This document shows, one piece after another, positions 1 to 7,278 of a stretch of 41,769 nucleotides of DNA. Under the pieces are notes generated by a model, which saw only the letters and a program-made list of their open reading frames with translations, did no database searches and was not told the origin of the DNA. The stretch spans positions 1 through 41,769 of the forward strand of contig CAZGSL010000017.1 of assembly GCA_964528445.1 (NCBI GenBank). The letters are read 5' to 3'. Each line of letters begins with the position of its first letter. The first letter of the stretch is position 1. The position numbers and the translations under genes were made by a program. The stretch is from JAXHMM01 sp964528445 (lineage in GTDB: Bacteria; Bacteroidota; Rhodothermia; Balneolales; Balneolaceae).

Positions 1-67
1 CGCGGTCCTGCCACCGTTCGATCTTTTTGGTGGCCAGGCTGAAATTTTTCTTCTGAAGGTCCGCCAT
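1..67 (-). CDS. N-terminal 22 codons of an unidentified paa-cluster gene (truncated by window edge)
   Basis: An ATG lies two bases beyond the stop of the upstream hydratase gene on the minus strand. The frame then stays open to the window edge and begins MADLQKKNFSL. The purine-rich stretch GGGGAAATAGAG just before it can serve as ribosome binding site, so it is probably translated together with the hydratase and belongs to the same operon. Only 22 residues are visible and I do not recognise them. They do not resemble the usual N-terminus of PaaE or PaaK, which are the paa functions still missing here. Confidence refers to this being a real gene start, not to its function. Confidence 0.6.
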   Translation of the reverse strand, partial: MADLQKKNFSLATKKIERWQDR

Positions 68-69
68 CT

Positions 70-831
70 CTATTTCCCCTTGAACTCCTCGATGAAATCG
101 CGGGTGTAGTCCGACAGCACCAGCCGTCCGCTGATCTCGGCGCGCTGCTTAAGGAGGGAGTCCCAGTGGTCGGTGCCCTTCCAGAGGACGGTCTTCAGCT
201 CTTTCATGGCCTGGGGACTGCTTTGGGCGAGCTGGCCCGCCAGGGCGTCCACTTCCCCGTCCAGCTCCTCCTGGGAGTCGCATACCTTGTTGTAAAGCCC
301 TTTCTCCAGGGCCCATTCGGCTCCGTACCAGCTGGTGGCGTCGATCGACAGTGCGCTAAAGGCGGAGGGACTCATCTTTCGCTGCACCGCCGGTCCCACG
401 ACGAAAGGCCCGATGCCGAGGGCCAGCTCGCTCAGCTTGACGGAAGCCGATTCGTGCGCCAGGGTGTAGTCGCCTGCCGAGGCCACGCCCACGCCGCCGC
501 CCACCGTCTTGCCCTGCACGCGGACGATAACGAGCTTGGGGCATTTGCGCATGGCGTTGAGCACCAGGGCGAAGCCCATGAAAAAGCGCTTCCCCTCCTC
601 ATAGTCGGAGATGGCGATCAGCTCGTCGAACGAGGCGCCCGCGCAGAAGGCGCCGTCGCCCCTGCTTCGGATTACGATCACCCGGGCCTCCTCGTTCTCT
701 CCCGCCTCGGCAATGCGATCGGCGAGGTCCCGCAGCATGCGGCCGGGCAGGGAGTTCCCCTTGGGGTGGTGAAAAGTGATGGTGGCGATGTTGTCGGTGA
801 TATCGGTCGAGACGGTTCCGTTCTCAGGCAT
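70..831 (-). CDS. paaF: Enoyl-CoA hydratase/isomerase family protein, probable PaaF (2,3-dehydroadipyl-CoA hydratase)
   Basis: This is a 253-residue crotonase-fold protein. The oxyanion-hole signature CAGASFDEL is near residue 63 and the glycine-rich VGGGVGVASAGDY segment near 110. The glutamate in LSELALGIGP sits where crotonase has its first catalytic Glu; the position of the second Glu (near SALSID) is not acidic. It resembles the Bacteroidota proteins often labelled methylglutaconyl-CoA hydratase, which lie in paa operons. From context I infer hydration of 2,3-dehydroadipyl-CoA to 3-hydroxyadipyl-CoA, the substrate of PaaH. It is the penultimate visible gene of the paaH-I-J-Y-Z-F run, 19 bases after paaZ. 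A role in leucine breakdown (methylglutaconyl-CoA) is the main alternative. Confidence 0.75.
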   Translation of the reverse strand: MPENGTVSTDITDNIATITFHHPKGNSLPGRMLRDLADRIAEAGENEEARVIVIRSRGDGAFCAGASFDELIAISDYEEGKRFFMGFALVLNAMRKCPKLVIVRVQGKTVGGGVGVASAGDYTLAHESASVKLSELALGIGPFVVGPAVQRKMSPSAFSALSIDATSWYGAEWALEKGLYNKVCDSQEELDGEVDALAGQLAQSSPQAMKELKTVLWKGTDHWDSLLKQRAEISGRLVLSDYTRDFIEEFKGK

Positions 832-850
832 GATTTTGCGTGGTGTCTGG

Positions 851-2908
851 TTATTCTTCTTCGTCGCTGAAAATATCGATGTCGAGGGTCTCCCTGCGCT
901 TGACCAGCGTCAGGATGGTGTAATCGGCCACCATGTCGTCCTCCTGGTTGGTCACCTCCACGTCCCAGTACGCCACCCCGAAGGGGTATTTGTCCTGCTC
1001 GCGCTTCTGGCGCACCTTTTTGTGTTTGAGGATCAGCTTGGCCTGGATGGTATCCCCCGGTTTCACCGGCGCCAGGAAGCGCAGGTTCTCCAGCCCGTAA
1101 TTCAGCAGCACGGGGCCCGGTTTCGGGTCCACGAACATGCCGGCCGCGGCCGAGAGCACGAAGTAGCCGTGGGCCACCCGCTCCTCGAAGAGGGAATCTT
1201 TCGCGGCGATTTCGTCGAAGTGCGCGTAGAAATGGTCCCCGCTAACCGCCCCGAAGTTGACGATGTCGGCCTCGGTGACGGTGCGCCGGTGGGTGGTGAG
1301 CGACTCGCCGGTCTCCAGCTCTTCGAAATATTTTTGGAAAGGATGCTTGTCGGCTTCCCGGGTTTCGGCGCCCTGGATGTACTGGCCGGTGACGTTCATC
1401 AGGGTGGTGGGGGAGCCCTGCAGGGCAACCCGCTGCATGTAATGGAGCACCGCGCGCGAACCGCCCAGCTCCTCGCCGCCCCCCGCGCGTCCGGGTCCCC
1501 CGTGCACCAGCGAGGCGATCGGGGAGCCGTGTCCGGTGGACTCCTCCGCGCTGTCGCGGTTGATCACCATGAACCGCCCGTGGTAGGGAGCGCATCCCAT
1601 GGTGATCTCCCGGGCCACGTCGTCGTCGGCCGTAAAGAGCGAGCCCACCAGGGAGCCGTCGGCCCGGTTGGCCAGGTCGATCGCCTCCTCCGTGGATTCG
1701 TAGGGCATGACGGTGGTCATGGGACCGAACGCCTCCAGCGTATGGACCTCGTCCACCTGCATCGGCTGGTGGCAGAGCAGCACCCGCGAGCCGGTAAAGG
1801 CCCCCTCATGCCGCCCGTTGCCGTTGGCGTAGACCGTGTCGGTCACCTCGGTGAGCCGCTGCACTTGTTCGTCGAAGCGCTCGGCCTGCAGCTCGCTGGC
1901 CAGGGGGCCCATCCGGGTCTCCTTCTCGGCCGGATCGCCCACCGTGGCCTCGTCGAGGCGTTCTTTCAGTGCTTCGACGACCTCATCCACCCGCTCGGAG
2001 GGTACGATGGTGCGGCGGATGGCGGTGCACTTCTGGCCGGTCTTGACCGTCATCTCCTGGGCCACTTCGCGGACAAAGTAGTCGAACTCCGGCATATCCG
2101 GCGTCACATCCGGTCCCAGGATGGAGGCGTTCAGGGAGTCGGCCTCCAGGTTGAAACGGACGCTGTTGGCCACGATGTTGGGATGCGCTTTCAGTTTTTT
2201 GCCGGTCTCCGCGGAGCCGGTAAAGGCGACCACGTCCTGGGAGTTGAGGTGGTCGAGCAGGTCCCCGGGCTTGTCCGCCGCCACAAACTGCACGGCCCCC
2301 TCCGGCAGGTAGCCCGAGGCCAGGATGTCGCGGAAAACCTCGCAGGCCAGGTAGGAGCCGACGGGGGAGGGTTTCACGATCACCGGCATGCCGGCGATGA
2401 TGGCGGGGGCCATCTTCTCCAGCATGCCCCAGACCGGGAAGTTGAAGGCGTTGATATGCACCGCCACCCCGCGGCGCGGCACGCAGATATGCTGTCCTAC
2501 GAAGCTGCCTTCCCGGGAGAGCCGTTCTTGTCCCCCCTCCACGTGCCAGGGTTTGTCCGACAGCTCCCTGCGCGACTTGCTGGAGATGCCGAAGGCGGTC
2601 AGGATGCCGCCCTCGATGTCGATCCAGGAGTCGCGTCGCGTTGCGCCGGTGTGCGTGGAGATCTCGTAGTACTTCTCCTTGCGCTCCAGCAGGTATTTGG
2701 CGATGAACTTGATCTTGAAGGCGCGCTCGTGGATGGAGAGGCCCCGCAGGTTGGGTCCCCCGACCTGCCGGGCGTACTCGCACATGCCCTTGTAGTCAAG
2801 GTCGGCCTCCACCAGGGTGGCGACGGGATCGCCCGTCACGGCACTGGCGAGTTTCTCCTCGGTTCCCTCGTCCATCCACTGGCCTTCGGCGTAGCTTTGT
2901 ACTTTCAT
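851..2908 (-). CDS. paaZ: PaaZ: oxepin-CoA hydrolase / 3-oxo-5,6-dehydrosuberyl-CoA semialdehyde dehydrogenase
   Basis: This 685-residue protein has the full two-domain PaaZ layout. Residues 1 to about 520 are an aldehyde dehydrogenase with catalytic Glu255 (RFNLEADSLN) and Cys294 (TGQKCTAIRR), one position off the E. coli residues Glu256 and Cys295. Residues from about 540 are a MaoC-like hot-dog hydratase with the D-H-F-Y-A-H active-site motif, Asp558 and His563, spaced as in E. coli Asp561/His566. The hydratase opens the oxepin-CoA ring and the dehydrogenase oxidises the reactive aldehyde with NADP+, giving the substrate for thiolytic cleavage by PaaJ. All catalytic residues are present, so it should be active on both steps. 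It starts 18 bases after the paaY stop. Confidence 0.96.
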   Translation of the reverse strand: MKVQSYAEGQWMDEGTEEKLASAVTGDPVATLVEADLDYKGMCEYARQVGGPNLRGLSIHERAFKIKFIAKYLLERKEKYYEISTHTGATRRDSWIDIEGGILTAFGISSKSRRELSDKPWHVEGGQERLSREGSFVGQHICVPRRGVAVHINAFNFPVWGMLEKMAPAIIAGMPVIVKPSPVGSYLACEVFRDILASGYLPEGAVQFVAADKPGDLLDHLNSQDVVAFTGSAETGKKLKAHPNIVANSVRFNLEADSLNASILGPDVTPDMPEFDYFVREVAQEMTVKTGQKCTAIRRTIVPSERVDEVVEALKERLDEATVGDPAEKETRMGPLASELQAERFDEQVQRLTEVTDTVYANGNGRHEGAFTGSRVLLCHQPMQVDEVHTLEAFGPMTTVMPYESTEEAIDLANRADGSLVGSLFTADDDVAREITMGCAPYHGRFMVINRDSAEESTGHGSPIASLVHGGPGRAGGGEELGGSRAVLHYMQRVALQGSPTTLMNVTGQYIQGAETREADKHPFQKYFEELETGESLTTHRRTVTEADIVNFGAVSGDHFYAHFDEIAAKDSLFEERVAHGYFVLSAAAGMFVDPKPGPVLLNYGLENLRFLAPVKPGDTIQAKLILKHKKVRQKREQDKYPFGVAYWDVEVTNQEDDMVADYTILTLVKRRETLDIDIFSDEEE

Positions 2909-2926
2909 GATTGCCCAGGTTTGGTC

Positions 2927-3526
2927 TTATTGGTTTTTTCGGTTGCCCCAGGTCTGGTAATTAGCCGACCGGCTGGGACGGCCTTCCGGCTCCTCGCGCA
3001 GCGGTTCGCACTCCCGGAGCGACGCGTGCAGCTGGCCGGGGAGCTGCTGGTAGAGAGCGGTACCCTCGGATTTCCAGCGGATCATCTCGTCGCTCACCTC
3101 CTTGACGATCTCCGCCGGGTTGCCCACCAGCAGGCTGCGTTCCGGGATATCCATCCCCTCCTTTACAAACGAAAGGGCTCCCACGATCGATTCGGCGCCC
3201 AGCGTCACCCGGTCCATGACCACCGCGTTCATGCCCACCAGGCAGTTGCGTCCGATATGCGCCCCGTGAATCACCGCCCCGTGGCCGATATGTGCGCTCT
3301 CCTCCAGCACCACGGTGACGCCGGGGAACATGTGGATGGTGCAGTTCTCCTGCACGTTGCAGCCGTCGCCGATCTCGATCTTGCCCCAGTCGCCCCGTAT
3401 GGCCGCTCCCGGCGCGATGTAGACGTCCCTGCCGATCACCACGTTGCCGGTGACCGCGGCCTGCGGGTGCACATAGGCACTCTCATGGACCACGGGTTTG
3501 TAACCGTCAAATTCGTAAATAGCCAT
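2927..3526 (-). CDS. paaY: PaaY: hexapeptide-repeat gamma-carbonic-anhydrase-fold thioesterase
   Basis: This is a left-handed beta-helix protein of 199 residues with repeated hexapeptides (for example VVIGRD, IEIGDG, AHIGHG, CLVGMN) and metal-site histidines in the GHGAVIHGAHIG region. It aligns end to end with E. coli PaaY, which hydrolyses stalled CoA thioesters of the phenylacetate pathway. I chose the ATG giving MAIYEFDG because E. coli PaaY begins MPIYQIDG at the same place. A GTG twelve bases upstream, directly abutting the paaJ stop, is the alternative. The C-terminal tail (PLREEPEGRPSR) matches the PaaY-specific extension and separates it from ordinary gamma carbonic anhydrases. It lies between paaJ and paaZ in one run. 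Confidence 0.92.
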   Translation of the reverse strand: MAIYEFDGYKPVVHESAYVHPQAAVTGNVVIGRDVYIAPGAAIRGDWGKIEIGDGCNVQENCTIHMFPGVTVVLEESAHIGHGAVIHGAHIGRNCLVGMNAVVMDRVTLGAESIVGALSFVKEGMDIPERSLLVGNPAEIVKEVSDEMIRWKSEGTALYQQLPGQLHASLRECEPLREEPEGRPSRSANYQTWGNRKNQ

Positions 3527-3538
3527 AGGCTTTTTCAC

Positions 3539-4741
3539 TCAGCATTTTTCCAGAATCACCGCCATTCCCTGACCCACGCCCACGCAGAGCGTGCAGAGGG
3601 CATAGCGTCCCCCGTTCTCCTGCAGCTCGATGGAGGCGGTCTGAAGGAGGCGGGCGCCCGACATGCCCAGCGGGTGGCCCAGCGCGATCGCGCCGCCGTT
3701 GGGATTGACCCGCTCGTCGTCGTCTTCCACTCCCAGCTCCCGGAGCACCGCCAGGCTCTGGGCGGCGAACGCCTCGTTGAGTTCGATCACGTCCATTTGA
3801 TCGATAGACATCCCCGTGCGCTCCATGACCTTCCGTGTGGCGCCCACGGGACCCATGCCCATGATGCGCGGCTCCACGCCCACCACGGCGGAGGAGACGA
3901 TGCGGGTCATCGGCTGCAGCTCAAAGGTCTCCAGCGCCCGGTCGTCCGCCACCAGCATGGCGCAGGAGCCGTCGTTCAGCCCGCTGGCGTTTCCGGCGGT
4001 GACCGTGCCGCCCTCCCGGAAGGCCGGACTCAGCTTGGCCAGGATCTCGGCGGTGGTGTCGGGGCGTACAAATTCGTCGGTGTCGAAAATTACCGGCTCC
4101 CCCTTCCGCTGCGGGATCTCCACCGGCATGATCTCTTTGCCCATGCGCCCGCTCTCTATGGCGGCGCCGGCCTTCTGCTGCGACCAGGCCGCGAAACGGT
4201 CGGAGTCCCCTCGGCCGATGCCGAACTCCTCCACGATGTTCTCCGCGGTCTCGCCCATCGCCTCGCTGCCGAACTGCTCATCCATTTTGGGATTTACAAA
4301 CCGCCAGCCGAAGGAGGTGTCGTGCATTTCGGTGGTGCCCGACCACGGCGCGGCGCCCTTGCCCAGCACCATGGGCCCCCGGGTCATGTGTTCCATGCCG
4401 CCGGTGACGAACAGCGAGCCCTCGCCCGCCTTGATGGCACGATAGGCATGTACGGCGCTGCTCATGCCGGAGGCGCAGAGGCGATTGACCGTCTCGCCGG
4501 GAACCGAGATGGGCAGCCCGGCCAGCAGGGCGGCCATGCGGGCCACGTTTCGGTTGTCCTCCCCGGCCTGGTTGGCGCAGCCGAAGATGACGTCCTCTAC
4601 CGCTTCGGGATCGACCGACGGATTTCGCTCCATCAGCTCCCGTATGGTCATGGCCGCCAGGTCGTCCGCCCGGATGGGGGAGAGCGCCCCGCGGAATTTG
4701 CCGATGGGTGTTCGTATGGCGTCAACTATATATGCTTCCAT
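3539..4741 (-). CDS. paaJ: PaaJ: 3-oxoadipyl-CoA / 3-oxo-5,6-dehydrosuberyl-CoA thiolase
   Basis: This is a 400-residue type II thiolase. The acyl-accepting cysteine is Cys89 (NRLCASGMSS). The catalytic His lies in GHPLGMSGAR and the second Cys in TLCVGVGQG near the C-terminus. The PcaF/PaaJ-type insert with the GGMEHMTRGP segment is present. In the pathway it acts twice, cleaving 3-oxo-5,6-dehydrosuberyl-CoA and then 3-oxoadipyl-CoA to succinyl-CoA plus acetyl-CoA. It lies 76 bases after paaI and its stop adjoins paaY. Two more thiolases in the window (22278-23456 and 35421-36599) belong to fatty-acid and acetoacetyl-CoA contexts. PcaF of the protocatechuate route is the close alternative, but the neighbours favour PaaJ. 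Confidence 0.93.
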   Translation of the reverse strand: MEAYIVDAIRTPIGKFRGALSPIRADDLAAMTIRELMERNPSVDPEAVEDVIFGCANQAGEDNRNVARMAALLAGLPISVPGETVNRLCASGMSSAVHAYRAIKAGEGSLFVTGGMEHMTRGPMVLGKGAAPWSGTTEMHDTSFGWRFVNPKMDEQFGSEAMGETAENIVEEFGIGRGDSDRFAAWSQQKAGAAIESGRMGKEIMPVEIPQRKGEPVIFDTDEFVRPDTTAEILAKLSPAFREGGTVTAGNASGLNDGSCAMLVADDRALETFELQPMTRIVSSAVVGVEPRIMGMGPVGATRKVMERTGMSIDQMDVIELNEAFAAQSLAVLRELGVEDDDERVNPNGGAIALGHPLGMSGARLLQTASIELQENGGRYALCTLCVGVGQGMAVILEKC

Positions 4742-4817
4742 GATCGCTGGTTACGTTTTGAAATTCCGGTTAAAAATCGTTTGAAGTCCGGCGGAGGCGT
4801 CTTTTAAAATTCGGGCA

Positions 4818-5261
4818 TTACGACGATTCCGTTTCCGAATCCGGGAAGTGATGCTCCCGCGTCCGGAAGACCGTCCCCCGAAACAGCGCCACCTTTTGTC
4901 CCTCCTGGTTGGTGACGGTCACTTCGTAAACGCCGATGCGATTACCCAGGCTCAGCTCCTCGGCCACCGCCGTCAGACGGTCCCCTTCGTCAACCCGGCG
5001 TACGAAGGAGATATTGTTCTCCATCGCCACCGCCACCCGGCCGTACCCGTTGGAGGCGAAGGCCAGGGCGCTGTCGGCCAGTGAGAAGGCGATGCCCCCG
5101 TGGGCCACCCCGAAACCGTTCACCATCTCGGGCGTGACCTGCATGGAGAGCCTCACGCCGCCGGGGCGGACCTCCTCCACCTCGATGCCCAGCCAGCGGC
5201 TGAAGGCATCGTCCCCCATCATCTTGTTTACGACCTTTTCGGCTCGTTCCTGCCTGTCCAT
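4818..5261 (-). CDS. paaI: PaaI: hot-dog fold phenylacetyl-CoA thioesterase
   Basis: This 147-residue single hot-dog domain carries the PaaI-family helix signature VAHGGIAFSLADSALAFASN at about residues 52-71, with the conserved His-Gly-Gly and Asp. The strands VAMENNISFVRRVDEGDRL and KVALFRGTVFRT match E. coli PaaI closely. It hydrolyses phenylacetyl-CoA and hydroxylated derivatives, which frees CoA when the pathway stalls. It sits between paaH and paaJ. The 46-base gap to paaH contains a strong hairpin (5282-5304), so its expression relative to paaH may differ. The first ATG fits the family length. Confidence 0.93.
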   Translation of the reverse strand: MDRQERAEKVVNKMMGDDAFSRWLGIEVEEVRPGGVRLSMQVTPEMVNGFGVAHGGIAFSLADSALAFASNGYGRVAVAMENNISFVRRVDEGDRLTAVAEELSLGNRIGVYEVTVTNQEGQKVALFRGTVFRTREHHFPDSETESS

Positions 5262-5281
5262 ATGATTCCTTTTGCACGCGT

Positions 5282-5304
5282 GCGCCAGCGCCGGCGCCTG
5301 GCGC
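5282..5304. repeat. GC-rich intra-operon hairpin between paaH and paaI
   Basis: The arms GCGCCAG (5282-5288) and CTGGCGC (5298-5304) are perfect inverted repeats around nine bases that are themselves nearly palindromic (CGCCGGCG). It lies just after the paaH stop in the direction of transcription and about 20 bases before the paaI ATG. No T-run follows on either strand, so it is not a simple intrinsic terminator. It could be an RNA-processing or 3'-end stabilising structure. Confidence 0.6.
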
Positions 5305-5307
5305 GTT

Positions 5308-6471
5308 TCAGTAGAAAGTCTCGTCCCCGCGGGCCATCCGTTTCAGCAGGGGGTTGGGCCGGTAGCGGTCCTCCCCGTACTCCTCCTGGAGGGCCGAAAT
5401 ACGGTCTACGACCTCCCCGATGCCGATTTCGTCGGCCCACTTCAGAAGCCCCTTCGGATAGTTGACGCCCTCGGTCATCGCCAGATCAACGTCCTCCACG
5501 GTCGCCACGTTCATGAAAACGGCGTCGGCTGCCTCGTTGATCAGCATGGCCAGGATACGGTTCAGAATCCGCTCGCCCAGTTCCTTGTCTTTCGTCGGCT
5601 CAGGGTTGTCGGCCTTCTCCCCGTACTCGTAAAATCCCCTGCCCGATTTCCGGCCCAGGTGTCCGGCCTCTACCATCCGCTTCTGGGTGAAGGAGGGCTT
5701 GAAACGGGGATCGTAGAAAAAGGACTCGAAAACTGTTTCGGTCACCTTGTAGTTGACGTCGTTGCCGATAAAGTCCATCAGCTCGAACGGCCCCATGCGG
5801 AACCCGCCCAGCTCCTTCATGGCCCAGTCGATCGTGGGCACGTCGGCCACCCCCTCCTCGAGCTGCCGGATCGCCTCGCTGTAGAAAGGCCGGGCCACGC
5901 GGTTTACGATGAAACCGGGAGTGTCTTTCGCCCGCACGGTGGTTTTATCCCAGGAGTCCACCAGCTCCCGTGCGCGGCGGACCACCTCCTCGTCGGTGGA
6001 GATGCCGGGAATGATCTCCACCAGGGGCATCAGGGGAGCGGGATTGAAAAAGTGGATGCCCAGGAAGCGCCCCGGCTTCTTGAGGGCGGAGGAGAGGGAG
6101 GCGACGGAGAGGGAGGAGGTGTTGGTGGCCAGCACTGCGTCGCGGGGGACGATCCCCTCCAGGCGGCGGAAGACGTCCTTTTTCACGTCCGTATCTTCCA
6201 CCACCGCCTCGACGGCCAGCGCGCACTCCCCGTAGCCCGTGAGGTCTTCGGTGAACGTGATCCGTTCCAGGATGCCGTCCACCTCCTCCTGGCTCATCCG
6301 CTCCTTCTCCACCTGGCGCTGAAGAATGCTTCGCAGCCCCTCCTCCGACTCCTCCAGCTGCTCCGGGTAGGCGTCGTACAGCAGTACCCGGTGCCCGAAG
6401 GTTGAGGCCACCTGGGCGATGCCCGTTCCCATGGTACCCGCTCCGACTACACCTACTGTTTGTTTGCTCAT
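5308..6471 (-). CDS. paaH: PaaH: 3-hydroxyadipyl-CoA dehydrogenase
   Basis: This is a 387-residue 3-hydroxyacyl-CoA dehydrogenase. The NAD-binding fold is at the very N-terminus (VGVVGAGTMGTGIAQ). The substrate/catalytic segment GIHFFNPAPLMPLVEIIPG contains the His-Glu pair, and PGFIVNRVARPFYSEA leads into the helical C-terminal domain, of which a second partial copy follows (residues about 285-370). I start at MSKQTVGVV; an in-frame start 63 bases upstream would add a tail not seen in the family. It oxidises 3-hydroxyadipyl-CoA to 3-oxoadipyl-CoA for PaaJ. It is the first gene of the left half of the paa cluster, divergent from vapB, and a TATAAT box lies 63 bases upstream of its start. Confidence 0.93.
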   Translation of the reverse strand: MSKQTVGVVGAGTMGTGIAQVASTFGHRVLLYDAYPEQLEESEEGLRSILQRQVEKERMSQEEVDGILERITFTEDLTGYGECALAVEAVVEDTDVKKDVFRRLEGIVPRDAVLATNTSSLSVASLSSALKKPGRFLGIHFFNPAPLMPLVEIIPGISTDEEVVRRARELVDSWDKTTVRAKDTPGFIVNRVARPFYSEAIRQLEEGVADVPTIDWAMKELGGFRMGPFELMDFIGNDVNYKVTETVFESFFYDPRFKPSFTQKRMVEAGHLGRKSGRGFYEYGEKADNPEPTKDKELGERILNRILAMLINEAADAVFMNVATVEDVDLAMTEGVNYPKGLLKWADEIGIGEVVDRISALQEEYGEDRYRPNPLLKRMARGDETFY

Positions 6472-6533
6472 GCCGATGGTTCGTTGCGTTGGAATTTCTG
6501 CATCTGAAAATAACGATTTCAGATCTAATGCCA

Positions 6534-6560
6534 ATTATATGACGAGGCTTTCGGCAAGCC
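6534..6560 (-). promoter_or_regulatory. Candidate paaH promoter with adjacent inverted repeat
   Basis: A perfect TATAAT lies on the minus strand at 6539-6534, about 63 bases upstream of the paaH ATG, but the -35 at the expected distance is poor. Just upstream, GGCTT-N5-AAGCC forms an inverted repeat at 6546-6560, placed like an activator or repressor site. Because vapB is divergent from the same gap, the repeat could serve either side. Confidence 0.35.
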
Positions 6561-6565
6561 GGAAA

Positions 6566-6601
6566 TTGTATGAGAGGTATTTTCTTGCTATCATTATGAT
6601 A
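6566..6601 (+). promoter_or_regulatory. Candidate vapBC promoter with operator palindrome on the -10 box
   Basis: TTGTAT (6566-6571) and TATCAT (6589-6594) are separated by exactly 17 bases and give a sigma70-like promoter with the likely start near 6601, ahead of the vapB ATG at 6625. The -10 box is the left half of a perfect 13-base palindrome, TATCATTATGATA (6589-6601). A palindrome on the -10 of a toxin-antitoxin operon is the expected place for VapB/VapBC autorepression. Promoter and operator are both predictions. Confidence 0.55.
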
Positions 6602-6624
6602 ACACAGAAACCGACCCCCATATT

Positions 6625-6864
6625 ATGGCAAAAGACGTACTGATACGGAATATAGACGAGGAAACTCTCGACAAGCTCAAGAAAATAGCGGATGCCAATA
6701 ACCGGTCCCTGCAGCAGGAATTGAAACTGCTGTTGGAACGGCACGCGGGCCCGGATATCGAGGAGGTTCGGAGGATGGCGCGTGAGTCTATCGAGAAGTA
6801 TAAAGCAGAGGGCCGCAAGTTCCCGGACAGTACAAAAGACATTCGTGAGGACCGGGAGCGATGA
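6625..6864 (+). CDS. vapB: FitA/VapB-like ribbon-helix-helix antitoxin
   Basis: This 79-residue protein begins MAKDVLIRNIDEETLDKLKK, the beta-strand and first helix of a ribbon-helix-helix DNA-binding domain. NNRSLQQELKLLLERHA follows, the second helix typical of FitA-like antitoxins. Residues from about 45 on are charged and probably disordered, as expected of the tail that wraps the toxin. It overlaps the next gene by four bases (ATGA). It should neutralise the PIN toxin and repress its own promoter through the palindrome at 6589-6601. This pair is visibly richer in A+T than the paa genes around it, which suggests separate acquisition. Confidence 0.85.
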   Translation: MAKDVLIRNIDEETLDKLKKIADANNRSLQQELKLLLERHAGPDIEEVRRMARESIEKYKAEGRKFPDSTKDIREDRER

Positions 6865-7274
6865 AGGATGTGGTGGTGGATGCCTCCGTCGCCCTGAAGT
6901 GGTTTTTGACGGAGGAAGGAACCGAGGCAGCTCTCCGCATCCTGGAGGAGCTAACCACCTTTCTAGCCCCTGATCTGATATTCCGAGAGATGGATGCCGT
7001 TCTTACCAAAAGAGTTAGAACAGGGTACCTGAGCCTGGACGAGGCTTTGGGCTTGAAAAAGCAAATACGGCAGATTCCCTGTAAAACGATTTCCTATGAT
7101 CAGATAGAGGCTTTAGCTTTCGAACTGGCAAGCACTATGCCGGTGACTTTGTATGATGCCTGCTATCTGGCACCGGCCATTGATTTCGGTACCGTTTTGT
7201 ATACCAGCGACCGGAGGCTGGTACGAGGTTTAAAGAATACCCCTTTTGAATCGATTACCAGGATCGTTCGGTGA
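6861..7274 (+). CDS. vapC: VapC-type PIN-domain ribonuclease toxin
   Basis: This 137-residue PIN-domain protein has the acidic metal-binding set in order: Asp7 (VVDASVALKW), Glu43 (FREMDAV), Asp99 (TLYDACYLA) and Asp117 (YTSDRRL). The family cuts RNA, commonly tRNA or rRNA, in a Mg2+-dependent way. The target here cannot be told from sequence. All four acidic residues are intact, so it should be active. Its start overlaps the antitoxin stop by four bases, and its own stop is four bases from the stop of paaG on the other strand. It therefore fills the space between paaG and paaH exactly, without breaking either gene. Confidence 0.87.
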   Translation: MKDVVVDASVALKWFLTEEGTEAALRILEELTTFLAPDLIFREMDAVLTKRVRTGYLSLDEALGLKKQIRQIPCKTISYDQIEALAFELASTMPVTLYDACYLAPAIDFGTVLYTSDRRLVRGLKNTPFESITRIVR

Positions 7275-7278
7275 GGTA

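Noticed and set aside
776..4807. 1343-codon plus-strand open frame opposite paaZ, paaY and paaJ
   Set aside because: It is antisense to three genes with intact catalytic motifs, has a His/Gly/Arg-rich composition and no recognisable domain. It arises from the high GC content.
6534..7278. Transposon-borne insertion for the vapBC pair
   Set aside because: No terminal inverted repeats, target-site duplication or transposase remnant could be seen around the pair.
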